From assembly GCF_039519235.1 (NCBI RefSeq), contig NZ_CP154351.1, forward strand, positions 1,054,001 to 1,118,000: a stretch of 64,000 bases of DNA, written 5' to 3'. The notes below the pieces were generated by a model. That model saw only the letters and a program-made list of their open reading frames with translations, had not been told where the DNA came from and did not search any database. Positions 17,851-26,178 of the stretch are shown piece after piece (positions within the stretch are counted from its first letter, which is position 1; each line of letters starts with the position of its first letter). The position numbers and the translations under genes are program-made. The stretch comes from Micrococcus sp. 2A (GTDB taxonomy: Bacteria > Actinomycetota > Actinomycetes > Actinomycetales > Micrococcaceae).

Positions 17851-18365
17851 CGGCCCCGGCGCTGCGGGACGACCACGGACAGTCCTGGTCGTTCCCCCCG
17901 CTCGCCACACCGGACGGCGTGCCGCATCCGGACGACGGAGTCGGCCGGCCCCGGGCGACCTGGCTGGCGTTCCTCCCCGGGGCGTTCACCCCGGTGTGCA
18001 CCGGCGAGCTCGCCTGGCTCGCGGACCTCGCGCAGGAGCTCGCCGCGGTGGACGTCGGGGTGCGGGTGATCGCGTGCGACGCCGCTCCGGTGCTGCGCCG
18101 CGTGCGCGAGGACCTGGGCCTGGGGGAGCGGCTCACGCTGCTCTCCGACTTCTGGCCCCACGGGGCCGCGGCCGCTGCGTGCGATGCGTTCGACCCGGAG
18201 ACGGGGCGGGCGCGACGGGTCTCCGTGCTCCTGGACGCGACCGGCGTCGAGGTTGCCAGGGTGGCCGCCGAGCCGGGCCGGGCGCGCTCGCGGAGCGCGC
18301 ACGAGGCGGCGACGCGGGAGCACCTGCGCCGCACCGGTACCCTGGAGCGCAGCGCGGACCTATAG
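17820..18365 (+). CDS. ahpE: AhpE-like peroxiredoxin
   Basis: Thiol peroxidase that reduces hydroperoxides and peroxynitrite. Peroxidatic Cys60 sits in PGAFTPVCTGEL, and the AhpE-type LLSDFWPHGA segment follows near residue 110; further cysteines occur near residues 86 and 120. The product is 181 residues from GTG 17820, overlapping DUF3052 by 8 nt; because of a 24-bp duplication GTG 17844 is an equally good in-frame start giving 173 residues. The TAG stop is formed by nucleotides 8-10 of the tRNA-Val gene, so the CDS ends inside the tRNA. Confidence 0.86.
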   Translation: MAELRRSAVAAAPALRDDHGQSWSFPPLATPDGVPHPDDGVGRPRATWLAFLPGAFTPVCTGELAWLADLAQELAAVDVGVRVIACDAAPVLRRVREDLGLGERLTLLSDFWPHGAAAAACDAFDPETGRARRVSVLLDATGVEVARVAAEPGRARSRSAHEAATREHLRRTGTLERSADL

Positions 18366-18429
18366 CTCAGTCGGCTAGAGCAGCTCGCTTACACCGAGCA
18401 GGTCGGGGGTTCAAGTCCCTCTGGGTCCA
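18356..18429 (+). tRNA. tRNA-Val (anticodon TAC)
   Basis: Cloverleaf: acceptor GGACCTA pairs with TGGGTCC (one G-U), anticodon stem GCTCG/CGAGC around loop CTTACAC, T-arm GGGGGTTCAAGTCCCTC. Anticodon TAC reads GTA and probably other GTN codons. CCA is not encoded. Its first 10 nt are also the last codons of ahpE, so the two are either co-transcribed and processed or the tRNA promoter lies inside ahpE. Confidence 0.95.
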
Positions 18430-18440
18430 CTCGTGTCGAT

Positions 18441-18470
18441 GCCCCGGGACCATGCGCCTGGTCCCGGGGC
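18441..18470 (+). terminator. terminator after tRNA-Val
   Basis: Perfect 12-bp stem GCCCCGGGACCA / TGGTCCCGGGGC with a 6-nt loop, followed by CGTCGTCGTC. It lies between tRNA-Val and the convergent NlpC gene, so it may act in both directions. Confidence 0.75.
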
Positions 18471-18498
18471 CGTCGTCGTCGGCCGCGCGGGCCCGCCG

Positions 18499-19623
18499 TC
18501 AGGCCTCGGCGTACCGGGGACGCACCGCCCCGGCGTAGTCGCGCTTGATGTTGATCTCCTGCAGCGTCTCGATGCAGACCGGTCGCCCCACGAAGGGGGC
18601 GTGGATGCCGTGTCCCTTGCCGAGGTACAGGGCGACGTGGCGGATCTTCTCGCCGCCGGGCACGAGTGAGTAGAACAGCAGGTCGCCGGGGGTGAGGTCG
18701 TCGGCGGAGACCTTCGGCAGGCCCGAGTGGTTCAGCTGGGGGCCGGCGTCGCGGGGCAGCAGGATGCCGTGCGAGCGCAGCACCGTGTAGGTGAAGCCGG
18801 AGCAGTCGATGCCGAACGGGCTGATGCCGCCCCACAGATACGGCGTCCCGTCGAAGGAACGCGCGGTCTCGAAGACCTGCTCGACCGTGCCGAGGGCGGG
18901 CTCGCCCACCGCCACGTCTGCGCTGGCGATCCAGCCCTCGCGCTCGTTCGGCAGCAGGATCTTCGAGGCCTTCTCGCCCTGCTCCAGCAGCGGCAGACGG
19001 GTGTCGAAGGGCACGACCACGAGGGTCTGCTCCATGCCCTCGCCGTCGAACACGCCGGTGCTGTCCGCGGTCACGCGCACCACCTGGGCGCCGTCGGCCG
19101 TCTGGGCGGAGAGGAAGCCGAGATCACGCACGACGTGGGCGCGCGGCACCCAGCTGGTCTGATGGCCGTCGTCGTTCGGCGCGGCCTGGTCCAGGAAGCT
19201 CACCTTCACCCAGTCCCCGGAGAGCTCTCGGACGGTGACGCGGGAGCCGAGGGCGGCCTGGGTGTCGGTGCGGCCGAGCAGCCCTCGCTGCTGGGCCACG
19301 TCCATGCGGGAGAGCCACTGGTCCGGCCGGGCGTCGGCCTTGATGACGGGCTCGTCCGTCCAGCCGCGGCCCTGGCCGGGCTTGAGCCAGGCGGTCGTCA
19401 TGGAGGTGCGCACCACGGCGTCCTCGCCCACGGCGAGGTCCTTGATCCCCGTCTCCGCGACGGGGGACGCGGACGACGCCGCGGCCGACGAGGCGGTCTG
19501 CTGGGCGGAGGTCGTCGGCGCGGTGGCGCAGCCCGTCAGCCACAGGGCGCCGACGGCTCCGGCGCCGCCGAGCCCCCGCAGGGTGCGGCGGCGGGTGAGC
19601 GGGCGTTCTGAGATGGCTTCCAC
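18499..19623 (-). CDS. NlpC/P60 cell-wall endopeptidase lipoprotein
   Basis: Predicted exported peptidoglycan endopeptidase, cutting D-Glu to diamino-acid bonds. The product is 374 residues. It has an N-terminal RRRTLRGLGG twin-arginine-like stretch, a hydrophobic segment and lipobox LTGC (Cys32), so it is probably a Tat- or Sec-exported lipoprotein. The middle contains SH3-like domains (about residues 60-245), and the C-terminal NlpC/P60 domain has catalytic Cys in GIDCSGFTY and His in IRHVALYLG. GTG 19623 has GAGGAG about 9 nt upstream. A TACGCT -10 box (19768-19773) would give a 138-nt leader. Confidence 0.86.
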   Translation of the reverse strand: MEAISERPLTRRRTLRGLGGAGAVGALWLTGCATAPTTSAQQTASSAAASSASPVAETGIKDLAVGEDAVVRTSMTTAWLKPGQGRGWTDEPVIKADARPDQWLSRMDVAQQRGLLGRTDTQAALGSRVTVRELSGDWVKVSFLDQAAPNDDGHQTSWVPRAHVVRDLGFLSAQTADGAQVVRVTADSTGVFDGEGMEQTLVVVPFDTRLPLLEQGEKASKILLPNEREGWIASADVAVGEPALGTVEQVFETARSFDGTPYLWGGISPFGIDCSGFTYTVLRSHGILLPRDAGPQLNHSGLPKVSADDLTPGDLLFYSLVPGGEKIRHVALYLGKGHGIHAPFVGRPVCIETLQEINIKRDYAGAVRPRYAEA

Positions 19624-19902
19624 GCGGTGGTTCTCCTCGTCTGTGGGCCCCCTCCGGACGTGACAGGACCCCTCGGCGTTCGGCTCGCGAGAGGTCCAGG
19701 GTGGTGCGGCACGTCCGGTGGTGGAGGTCCGGCGGCGTGCTGCGCGGGCGGCCGGGTGTCATCAGCAAGCGTAGCGGTGGTCCGCCCCACCGCGGATTCC
19801 TCGGGAGGTGGCCCTGCGGGGCATCACCCGCGCCGCGCCGTCTCGTCACCGTGCGTCGTCGCGGCGGAGGGAGCGCACGGGCTGTGGCACGCTGGGCCGA
19901 CC

Positions 19903-20736
19903 ATGAGTGAGGTCACACCGTCATCGCGCGCGGCGTCCGGTGCGCCGGACGCCCCGCCGTCCCGCCGCGCCGAGGTGGCCGAGGGGATCCGCCTGTCCGG
20001 GCCGGCGGGGCTGGGACTGGTGCCGCTGGGCGTGGCCTTCGGGATGCTCGTCGTGCAGGCCGGCCTGCCTGGGTGGACGGCCCCGCTGCTGTCCCTGGTG
20101 GTGTTCGCCGGCTCGGTGGAGCTGCTCATGGTGAGCCTGCTCGTCGCCGGGACGTCCCTGGTGGGGATCGCCGTGACCGTGTTCCTGCTCAACTTCCGGC
20201 ACGTGTTCTATGCGTTCAGCTTCCCGCTGCGTGTGGTGCGGAACCCGTTGGCGCGGCTGTACTCGATGGGCGGGCTCATCGACGAGGCCTATGCCATCAC
20301 GGCCGCCCATCCCCGCGGCTGGACGGCCCCGCGTCTGCTCGCCACCCAGATCAGCCTCCACCTGTACTGGGTGGCCGGCGGTCTCGTGGGTGTCGCGGCG
20401 GCGGGGCTGCTGCCGGCGCCGGTGGAGGGCCTCGAGTTCGCGCTCACCGCGCTGTTCATCGTCCTCGCCCTCGACGCCGCCCGCACCCGCCGCCACGTCC
20501 CGCTCGTGCTCGCTGCGGCGGCCGCCGTCGGGGTGGGGCTCGTCGTCGCGCCGGGCGCGCTGCTGGTCGCCTCGTTCCTCGGGTTCGCGGCGGCGCTGGT
20601 GGCGGCGCACGTCGCCGCCGAGAGCGGCGTGGCCCTGCCGCTGCCGGCGGTCCATGCGCTCGGCGCCCCGGCTCCCCGGGCCGCGGGCGGGGAGCCGGGC
20701 GGGCCCACAGGGGCGGACGGGGAGGGGGGACGATGA
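19903..20736 (+). CDS. azlC: AzlC-family branched-chain amino-acid exporter, large subunit
   Basis: Integral membrane protein (277 residues) of the AzlC/BrnF family, which with a small AzlD/BrnE partner exports leucine, isoleucine, valine and methionine. Visible family signs are GLVPLGVAFGMLVVQAGL and FLLNFRHVFYAFSFPL, and at least six hydrophobic segments. The C-terminus is a Gly/Pro-rich tail. ATG 19903 is the first plausible start. It ends in an ATGA overlap with azlD, so the two subunits are translationally coupled. No Lrp-type regulator is adjacent. Confidence 0.88.
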   Translation: MSEVTPSSRAASGAPDAPPSRRAEVAEGIRLSGPAGLGLVPLGVAFGMLVVQAGLPGWTAPLLSLVVFAGSVELLMVSLLVAGTSLVGIAVTVFLLNFRHVFYAFSFPLRVVRNPLARLYSMGGLIDEAYAITAAHPRGWTAPRLLATQISLHLYWVAGGLVGVAAAGLLPAPVEGLEFALTALFIVLALDAARTRRHVPLVLAAAAAVGVGLVVAPGALLVASFLGFAAALVAAHVAAESGVALPLPAVHALGAPAPRAAGGEPGGPTGADGEGGR

Positions 20737-21092
20737 TCGACGGGGCCGTGCACCCCGGGTACATCGTGGCGGCGGCCCTGGTGTCCGGCGGCGTGACCTT
20801 CCTGCTGCGAGCCCTGCCGTTCGCCCTGCTGCGCCCGCTTCGCGAGTCCGGGCTCGTGGCGCGCCTGGCCGTGTGGATGCCCGCCGGGATCCTGACGATC
20901 CTCGCGGTCGTGATGATCCTCGACTCCGCCGCCCTCGCCCCCGGCGACCCGGTCGACTGGCCGCGCATCCGCTGCGCGCTCGCGGCGAGCGCCGTGACCG
21001 TGCTCGTCCACCTGCTCGGCGGGCGGCGCACCCTGCTGTCCATCGGGGCGGGGACGCTGGCCTACGTGCTGCTCGTGAACCTGGCCCTCTGA
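20733..21092 (+). CDS. azlD: AzlD-family branched-chain amino-acid exporter, small subunit
   Basis: Small membrane partner of AzlC, 119 residues, with three to four hydrophobic segments and the family feature VTFLLRALPFALL near residue 21, followed by WMPAGILTILAVVMI. It starts at ATG 20733 within the azlC stop. Role and partner are inferred from family and coupling. Confidence 0.88.
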   Translation: MIDGAVHPGYIVAAALVSGGVTFLLRALPFALLRPLRESGLVARLAVWMPAGILTILAVVMILDSAALAPGDPVDWPRIRCALAASAVTVLVHLLGGRRTLLSIGAGTLAYVLLVNLAL

Positions 21093-21183
21093 GACGCCCG
21101 CCGAGCGGGACGCCGCCGACGTCGCCTGCCCAAGGAGGCCTCTGCCCGGCCGGTCCTCTCCGGTGTGACCGGCCGGGTCGCGG

Positions 21184-22572
21184 TCAATTCCCTGCGGTGT
21201 CGGTCGAGGGCTGCGCGGAGCCGCCGGCACCCGGGCCGACGCCGTCGGTGTCGTCGTAGACGTCGAGGGTGCCGCCGTAGTTGGCCACCCAGACCTGGCC
21301 GGTGGGCTTGTCGTAGGTGACGCCGACGGTGTTCTCGCCGGCCGGCTTCGTGTCGAGGATCTCGAGGGTCTCGGCATCGATCTTGGTCACCGTGGAGGCC
21401 TCGTAGTTGACGACGTACAGCGCCGTGCCGTCCGCGGAGATGTCCATGGAGCGCGGCTCATCCCCGGCCGACGCCGTGGCGAGGACCGTGCCGGTCGCGG
21501 CGTCCAGCTTCACGATCTGGTCGGCGCCGGCGACCGTCATGTAGAGGGTCTTCCCGTCCGGGGACAGGGTGAGGTGGCGCGGCTGGGGGCCGGTGTGCAG
21601 GACCACCTCGGCGGTGCCGGCCTCCAGGTCCACGCGGAAGAGCTTGTCCGCCCACATCGCGGTGACGTAGGCGGTCTTGTTGTCCGGCAGCACGACGGTG
21701 CCGCGAGGCATGGTGTCCAGGGGGATGGTGTGCTCGGTCTCCCCGGACCCGGTGTCGAGGACGGACAGGGTCGCGTCGCACCAGTTGGCGACCAGCAGGC
21801 GGGAATCGTCGGGGGACAGAGCCACGTACTTGGGCACCCGGCCCACCCGGTAGGCGGCGTCCCACTTCTTGTCCTTCACCGAGTACCGGTACACCAGGGA
21901 GGGGGCGATCGCCGAGCCGGCGGTGCAGTTGTCATCCGGCTTGGTGCCCGTGCCCACCCCGCCGGTCAGCTGGTAGTTGGTGACATAGGCGTACTGGCCG
22001 TCCTGGGTCCACGCTGCCTCCACCGGGGAGCCGCTGACCACGCCGGACAGACCGTCGATGCCCATCGTGTCCGTGTCCACGGTGTCCTCGAGGGTCTGGA
22101 CCACCTCGCGGCTCCGGGTGTCGAGGAGCATGACGTTGTGCCGGTACATCATGTTGTTGGCGATCACGAGCCCGTGCTGGTTGGAGACCACCGACTTCGA
22201 CGACAGGCCGGGGTCCTCGATGGTCTCCACGTGCGTCAGCGTGGTGGTGTTGGACGCCGGGAAGTCGGCCGGATCCTCGGAGACCGACTCCTCGGCCTGG
22301 CCCTGCGCCTCACTGGCCTGGCCACGGGTGGAGGCAGCTGCGCCGGCGTCACCCTTCCCGGAGCCGCCGTCCTGGGTGGCGGAGGCGCTGGCTCCCTGCC
22401 CGTTCTCCGTCTGCCCGCCGTCCGTGCCGGCGCAGCCGGTGAGCAGCAGGCCCACGGTGAGCAGTGCGGCGGCGGGCCGCAGCGCCCGGGGGCGGGCGGC
22501 GTCGACGCCGCGCGGAGCACGAGCGTCGGCGGCGATGTCGGCAGTCTCGTGGACGCGGTGCAGTCGAGGCAT
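21184..22572 (-). CDS. YVTN-type beta-propeller lipoprotein
   Basis: Secreted, lipid-anchored protein of 462 residues. It has an Arg-rich N-terminus, a hydrophobic segment and lipobox LLTGCAG, then a low-complexity Gly/Ser/Ala/Gln linker (about residues 50-100). The rest is a seven-bladed propeller with repeated units such as KYVALSPDDSRLLVAN, RHLTLSPDGKTLYMT and RSMDISADGTALYVVNYE. Such propellers bind partners or ligands; no catalytic residues are visible and no function is assigned. ATG 22572 is chosen, with GGAGACC upstream; longer in-frame starts lack the lipoprotein pattern. A near-consensus TATGAT lies at 22636-22641 on the minus strand. Confidence 0.8.
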   Translation of the reverse strand: MPRLHRVHETADIAADARAPRGVDAARPRALRPAAALLTVGLLLTGCAGTDGGQTENGQGASASATQDGGSGKGDAGAAASTRGQASEAQGQAEESVSEDPADFPASNTTTLTHVETIEDPGLSSKSVVSNQHGLVIANNMMYRHNVMLLDTRSREVVQTLEDTVDTDTMGIDGLSGVVSGSPVEAAWTQDGQYAYVTNYQLTGGVGTGTKPDDNCTAGSAIAPSLVYRYSVKDKKWDAAYRVGRVPKYVALSPDDSRLLVANWCDATLSVLDTGSGETEHTIPLDTMPRGTVVLPDNKTAYVTAMWADKLFRVDLEAGTAEVVLHTGPQPRHLTLSPDGKTLYMTVAGADQIVKLDAATGTVLATASAGDEPRSMDISADGTALYVVNYEASTVTKIDAETLEILDTKPAGENTVGVTYDKPTGQVWVANYGGTLDVYDDTDGVGPGAGGSAQPSTDTAGN

Positions 22573-22635
22573 GGGGGGTCTCCAAGGGTGAGGTGGTCGG
22601 TCGGCACGTCCGACGGCGTCGCCGAACACAGCTCA

Positions 22636-22641
22636 ATCATA
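22636..22641 (-). promoter_or_regulatory. -10 box for the beta-propeller lipoprotein gene
   Basis: TATGAT (minus strand), one mismatch to TATAAT, in a locally AT-richer patch. It would give a leader of about 57 nt. There is no clear -35. Confidence 0.4.
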
Positions 22642-22847
22642 GCGAGACGGCAGGGGCGAAGTGCCCTGGGTCTCGGTCCGACCCACGTCCTCCAGGAGGG
22701 TCGGACCATGCCCCAGGAGGACAGTCCCGAGCTCAAGGCCCACGCGGGTGCGGACGATGCGCCAGGCGATGGCGGCGGCCGCCGGGGCGCCGTCGTCCGC
22801 GTAGGGTGGGAGGCCCCACCCCGCACGTCCCCCTGAAGAGGTGCCCC

Positions 22848-23351
22848 ATGTCCGCCACGCCCCTCGGTTTCTGGAAGCTGCCCGCCGACGCCCAGGGCCG
22901 CGCGCGCCATCTCGCCATCGTGAGCGCACCGGAGGCCGCGCAGACGCTCCTGCTCCTCAACGACGACGCCGGCTGGCGCCGCCTGGCCGTCTTCCAGGAC
23001 GAGCTCGCCGGGCGGGCCGCCGCGCGCACGGTGGACGCCCTGCTGCAGTCGGTCACCTACCTGCGGATGGGCGGGACGGACGTGCTCGACGGCGCCGACA
23101 CCGCCCGGCCCGGCGTCGAGTGGGCCGGCTATGAGAAGGACTTCGAGGAGGATGACCTCGCGCAGGGCCGCGAGGTGGACGCGCGGGCCCGGCTCTGGAT
23201 CCTCCCCGCCGTGGACGGTGCGAGCGTCGGCCTCAAGCTCCCCGGTCACGCGCGCTACGACGATGCGGTGGCCGAGTTCGCGGACGTCGACGCGGCTCGG
23301 GCCGCCGTGGCGGCCGTGGACGAGCTCGTCGGAGCCGTGCGCCGGCGCTGA
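22848..23351 (+). CDS. hypothetical protein
   Basis: Cytoplasmic protein of 167 residues that I do not recognise. No membrane segment, signal or catalytic motif is visible. It begins MSATPLGFWKLPADAQGR and contains a central acidic patch YEKDFEEDDLAQGREVDAR near residues 95-113; the C-terminus is Ala/Val/Asp rich and helical. Codon use is normal for the window. AGAGG 7 nt upstream supports ATG 22848, and a TAGGGT -10 box is at 22802-22807. It is a single gene between a divergent lipoprotein gene and ppk2. Confidence 0.75.
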   Translation: MSATPLGFWKLPADAQGRARHLAIVSAPEAAQTLLLLNDDAGWRRLAVFQDELAGRAAARTVDALLQSVTYLRMGGTDVLDGADTARPGVEWAGYEKDFEEDDLAQGREVDARARLWILPAVDGASVGLKLPGHARYDDAVAEFADVDAARAAVAAVDELVGAVRRR

Positions 23352-23397
23352 CCCTGCCCGGGCCGGCCGCTGTCGCCCTTCGACGGAGCGGCAGGGT
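23351..23397 (+). terminator. possible terminator after hypothetical gene
   Basis: Outer arms ACCCTGCC (23351-23358) and GGCAGGGT (23390-23397) enclose a second stem CCGCTGTCG / CGACGGAGCGG. The long composite hairpin directly follows the stop codon. There is no U-tract. Confidence 0.4.
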
Positions 23398-23554
23398 TCA
23401 CCGGCTGTTCATCTCGCGGGACGACCCACTCCACGGCCGTGTCCGGGCTCCGGACCATAATGGGAGCCAGAACGGTCCGCGCGAACCCCGCGCCGGAGCC
23501 CCGGAGCGGCGGCGCCGCCGCTCCGCGACCTCACCCCACCGAAGGAGAAGGCCC

Positions 23555-24469
23555 ATGGAGCTGCTGCAGCCCGACGCCCCCCGCGAGAACCTCCGTGAGT
23601 TCATCGACAAGCTGCGGGACGGCGGCTACACGGTCACCGACGGTCACACCAACGACCCGGACCTGATCGACCCCCAGGGCCGCGCCGTGGAGACGTGGAA
23701 GGAGGACTACCCGTACGAGGAGCGGATGTCCCGCGAGGAGTACGAGCTGGAGAAGTACCGCCTCCAGATCGAGCTGCTGAAGCTGCAGTACTGGTCCGAG
23801 GACACGGGCCAGCGCCACATCCTCGTGTTCGAGGGCCGGGACGCCGCCGGCAAGGGCGGCACCATCAAGCGCTTCACGGAGCACCTCAACCCCCGCATGG
23901 CCCGGGTCGTCGCGCTCAACAAGCCCTCGGACCGCGAGCAGGGCCAGTGGTACTTCCAGCGCTACATCCAGCACTTCCCCACGGTGGGCGAGATGGTCCT
24001 CTTCGACCGCTCCTGGTACAACCGGGCCGGCGTCGAGCGCGTCATGGGCTTCTCCACGGACGAGCAGTACCGCCGCTTCATGAACCAGGTGCCCCTCTTC
24101 GAGAAGATGCTGGTGGACGACGGCATCCACCTCACGAAGTTCTGGTTCTCCGTGACCCAGACCGAGCAGCGCACCCGCTTCGCGATCCGGCAGATCGACC
24201 CCGTCCGCCAGTGGAAGCTCTCGCCCATGGACCTCGAGTCCCTGGACCGCTGGGAGGCCTACACGGACGCCAAGGAGGCGATGTTCCTGCACACGGACAC
24301 GGACCACGCCCCGTGGATCTCCATCCGCTCGAACGACAAGAAGCGCGCCCGGCTCAACGCCATGCGCTACTTCCTCACGCAGTTCGAGTACGAGGGCAAG
24401 GACCACGAGGTCGTGGGTGAGCCGGACCCGCTGATCATCCGCCGCGGCCGCGACGCCGTCGGGGACTGA
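23555..24469 (+). CDS. ppk2: polyphosphate kinase 2 (PPK2)
   Basis: PPK2-family enzyme that transfers phosphate between polyphosphate and nucleotides, usually making GTP or ATP from the diphosphate. The product is 304 residues with Walker A FEGRDAAGKGG near residue 92, the lid and Walker B LFDRSWYNRAG near 148, and KFWFSVTQTEQ near 189, all typical of single-domain class I PPK2. GAAGGAGAAGG precedes ATG 23555, and a CATAAT -10-like box is at 23456-23461. It is a single transcription unit upstream of gnd. Nucleotide preference cannot be read from sequence. Confidence 0.92.
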   Translation: MELLQPDAPRENLREFIDKLRDGGYTVTDGHTNDPDLIDPQGRAVETWKEDYPYEERMSREEYELEKYRLQIELLKLQYWSEDTGQRHILVFEGRDAAGKGGTIKRFTEHLNPRMARVVALNKPSDREQGQWYFQRYIQHFPTVGEMVLFDRSWYNRAGVERVMGFSTDEQYRRFMNQVPLFEKMLVDDGIHLTKFWFSVTQTEQRTRFAIRQIDPVRQWKLSPMDLESLDRWEAYTDAKEAMFLHTDTDHAPWISIRSNDKKRARLNAMRYFLTQFEYEGKDHEVVGEPDPLIIRRGRDAVGD

Positions 24470-24549
24470 CCCTCGGCCGCTAGGCTGGCGGGGGCGGGCG
24501 GGACTCCGCCCCCGCACGCATCCACCCCCGCACAGGAGGCTCCTCAGGC

Positions 24550-26106
24550 ATGACCGAGCAGACGACCACCGCCCTCGCCGGCACCGCGGACATCGGCGTC
24601 ACCGGGCTCGCGGTGATGGGGGCCAACCTGGCCCGCAACTTCGCGCGCAACGGCTACACCGTGGCCCTCCACAACCGCAGCCGCGGCCGGACGGACCAGC
24701 TCGTGGCCGAGCACGGCCACGAGGGCGAGTTCGTGGCCACGGGCTCGCTCGAGGAGCTCGTCGCCTCCCTCGCCGTGCCGCGCCGCGTGCTGATCATGGT
24801 CAAGGCCGGCGCCCCCGTCGACGCGGTCATCGACCAGCTCGTGCCCCTCCTGGAGGAGGGCGACATCGTCATCGACGCCGGCAACTCCCATTACGAGGAC
24901 ACGCGCCGCCGCGAAGCCGCGCTCGCCGCCCAGGGGCTGCACTTCGTCGGCGTCGGGGTCTCCGGCGGCGAGGAGGGCGCGCTGAACGGGCCCGCCATCA
25001 TGCCGGGCGGCCCGAAGGAGTCCTACGCCGCGGTCGGCCCCATGCTGGAGCGGATCGCCGCCCAGTACGGCGGCGAGCCCTGCTGCGCCTGGGTCGGCAC
25101 GGACGGCGCCGGCCACTATGTGAAGATGGTCCACAACGGCATCGAGTACGCGGACATGCAGGTCATCGGCGAGGCCCACGACCTGCTGCGCCGCGTGGCC
25201 GGCATCGAGCCCGCCGCGCAGGCCGCCGTGTTCGACGCGTGGAACCGCACCGAGCTGTCCTCCTACCTCATCGAGATCACGGCCGAGGTGCTGCGCCAGA
25301 CCGACGCCGCCACGGGCCGCCCGCTGATCGACGTGATCGTGGACGAGGCCGGCCAGAAGGGCACCGGCCGCTGGACCGCCATCTCGGGCCTCGACGTCGG
25401 CGCGCCCGTCGCGGCGATCGCCGAGTCGGTCTTCGCCCGCTCGCTCTCCTCGCAGCGAGAGGTCCGGGAGATCGCCCGCGAGACCCTCGTGGCGGGCGTC
25501 GACGGCGCGGGCGTGGCCGACGCCGACCGCGAGCAGTTCGTGGAGGACGTGCGCCAGGCGCTCTTCGCCTCCAAGCTCGTGGCCTACGCGCAGGGCCTGG
25601 ACATGCTCTCCGCCGCCGCGGCCGAGTACGGCTGGTCGCTGGACCTCGGCACCATCGCCTCCCTGTGGCGCGACGGCTGCATCATCCGCGCCGACCTGCT
25701 GGACGTCATCATGACGGCGTTCGGCGGCCGGGACACCGACCGCCACCCCGAGCCGGGCACCCGCGCGGAGGGCCAGCCGCTGAACCTGCTGTTCGCCCCC
25801 GAGTTCACCCGCGCGATCGCCGACGCGCTGCCCGCGTGGCGCCGCGTGGTGGGCGCCGCGATCTCCGCCGGCGTGCCCGTGCCGGTCTTCTCCTCCGCCC
25901 TCGCGTACTACGACGGCCTGCGCGCCGACCGCCTGCCCGCCGCCCTCATCCAGGGCCAGCGCGACTTCTTCGGCGCCCACACCTACCGCCGCACGGACCG
26001 CGAGGGCTCGTTCCACACCCTGTGGTCCGGGGACCGCACGGAGGTGGACGGCGACGGCGTGCCCGTCGTCATGCCGCAGCCCGCCGAGGGCGACCCCACG
26101 GCCTGA
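24550..26106 (+). CDS. gnd: 6-phosphogluconate dehydrogenase, decarboxylating
   Basis: Oxidises 6-phosphogluconate to ribulose 5-phosphate with NADP in the pentose-phosphate pathway. The product is 518 residues, longer than the usual 470-480, with the Rossmann motif GLAVMGANLARN near residue 19. The catalytic region is VGVSGGEEGALNGPAIMPGG near 134, followed by HYVKMVHNGIEYADMQ with the catalytic lysine, and FFGAHTYRRTDREGSFHTLW near the C-terminus. AGGAGG precedes ATG 24550. It ends at a strong terminator facing cysE. Confidence 0.94.
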   Translation: MTEQTTTALAGTADIGVTGLAVMGANLARNFARNGYTVALHNRSRGRTDQLVAEHGHEGEFVATGSLEELVASLAVPRRVLIMVKAGAPVDAVIDQLVPLLEEGDIVIDAGNSHYEDTRRREAALAAQGLHFVGVGVSGGEEGALNGPAIMPGGPKESYAAVGPMLERIAAQYGGEPCCAWVGTDGAGHYVKMVHNGIEYADMQVIGEAHDLLRRVAGIEPAAQAAVFDAWNRTELSSYLIEITAEVLRQTDAATGRPLIDVIVDEAGQKGTGRWTAISGLDVGAPVAAIAESVFARSLSSQREVREIARETLVAGVDGAGVADADREQFVEDVRQALFASKLVAYAQGLDMLSAAAAEYGWSLDLGTIASLWRDGCIIRADLLDVIMTAFGGRDTDRHPEPGTRAEGQPLNLLFAPEFTRAIADALPAWRRVVGAAISAGVPVPVFSSALAYYDGLRADRLPAALIQGQRDFFGAHTYRRTDREGSFHTLWSGDRTEVDGDGVPVVMPQPAEGDPTA

Positions 26107-26130
26107 CGAGTCACGCCGCGGAATCGGCCG

Positions 26131-26163
26131 CGCCCTGCACCCCCGAGCCGGGGGTGCAGGGCG
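26131..26163. terminator. bidirectional terminator between gnd and cysE
   Basis: Perfect 14-bp stem CGCCCTGCACCCCC / GGGGGTGCAGGGCG with a 5-nt loop between convergent genes. Confidence 0.8.
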
Positions 26164-26178
26164 CCGTCATGAGCGGGC

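Noticed and set aside
19624..19767. c-di-AMP riboswitch upstream of the NlpC/P60 gene
   Set aside because: The conserved internal-loop sequences of the class could not be found by eye; kept only as a low-interest leader observation.
19624..19902. T-box or Lrp-type control element before azlC
   Set aside because: No T-box core sequence or AT-rich dyad is visible in the gap.
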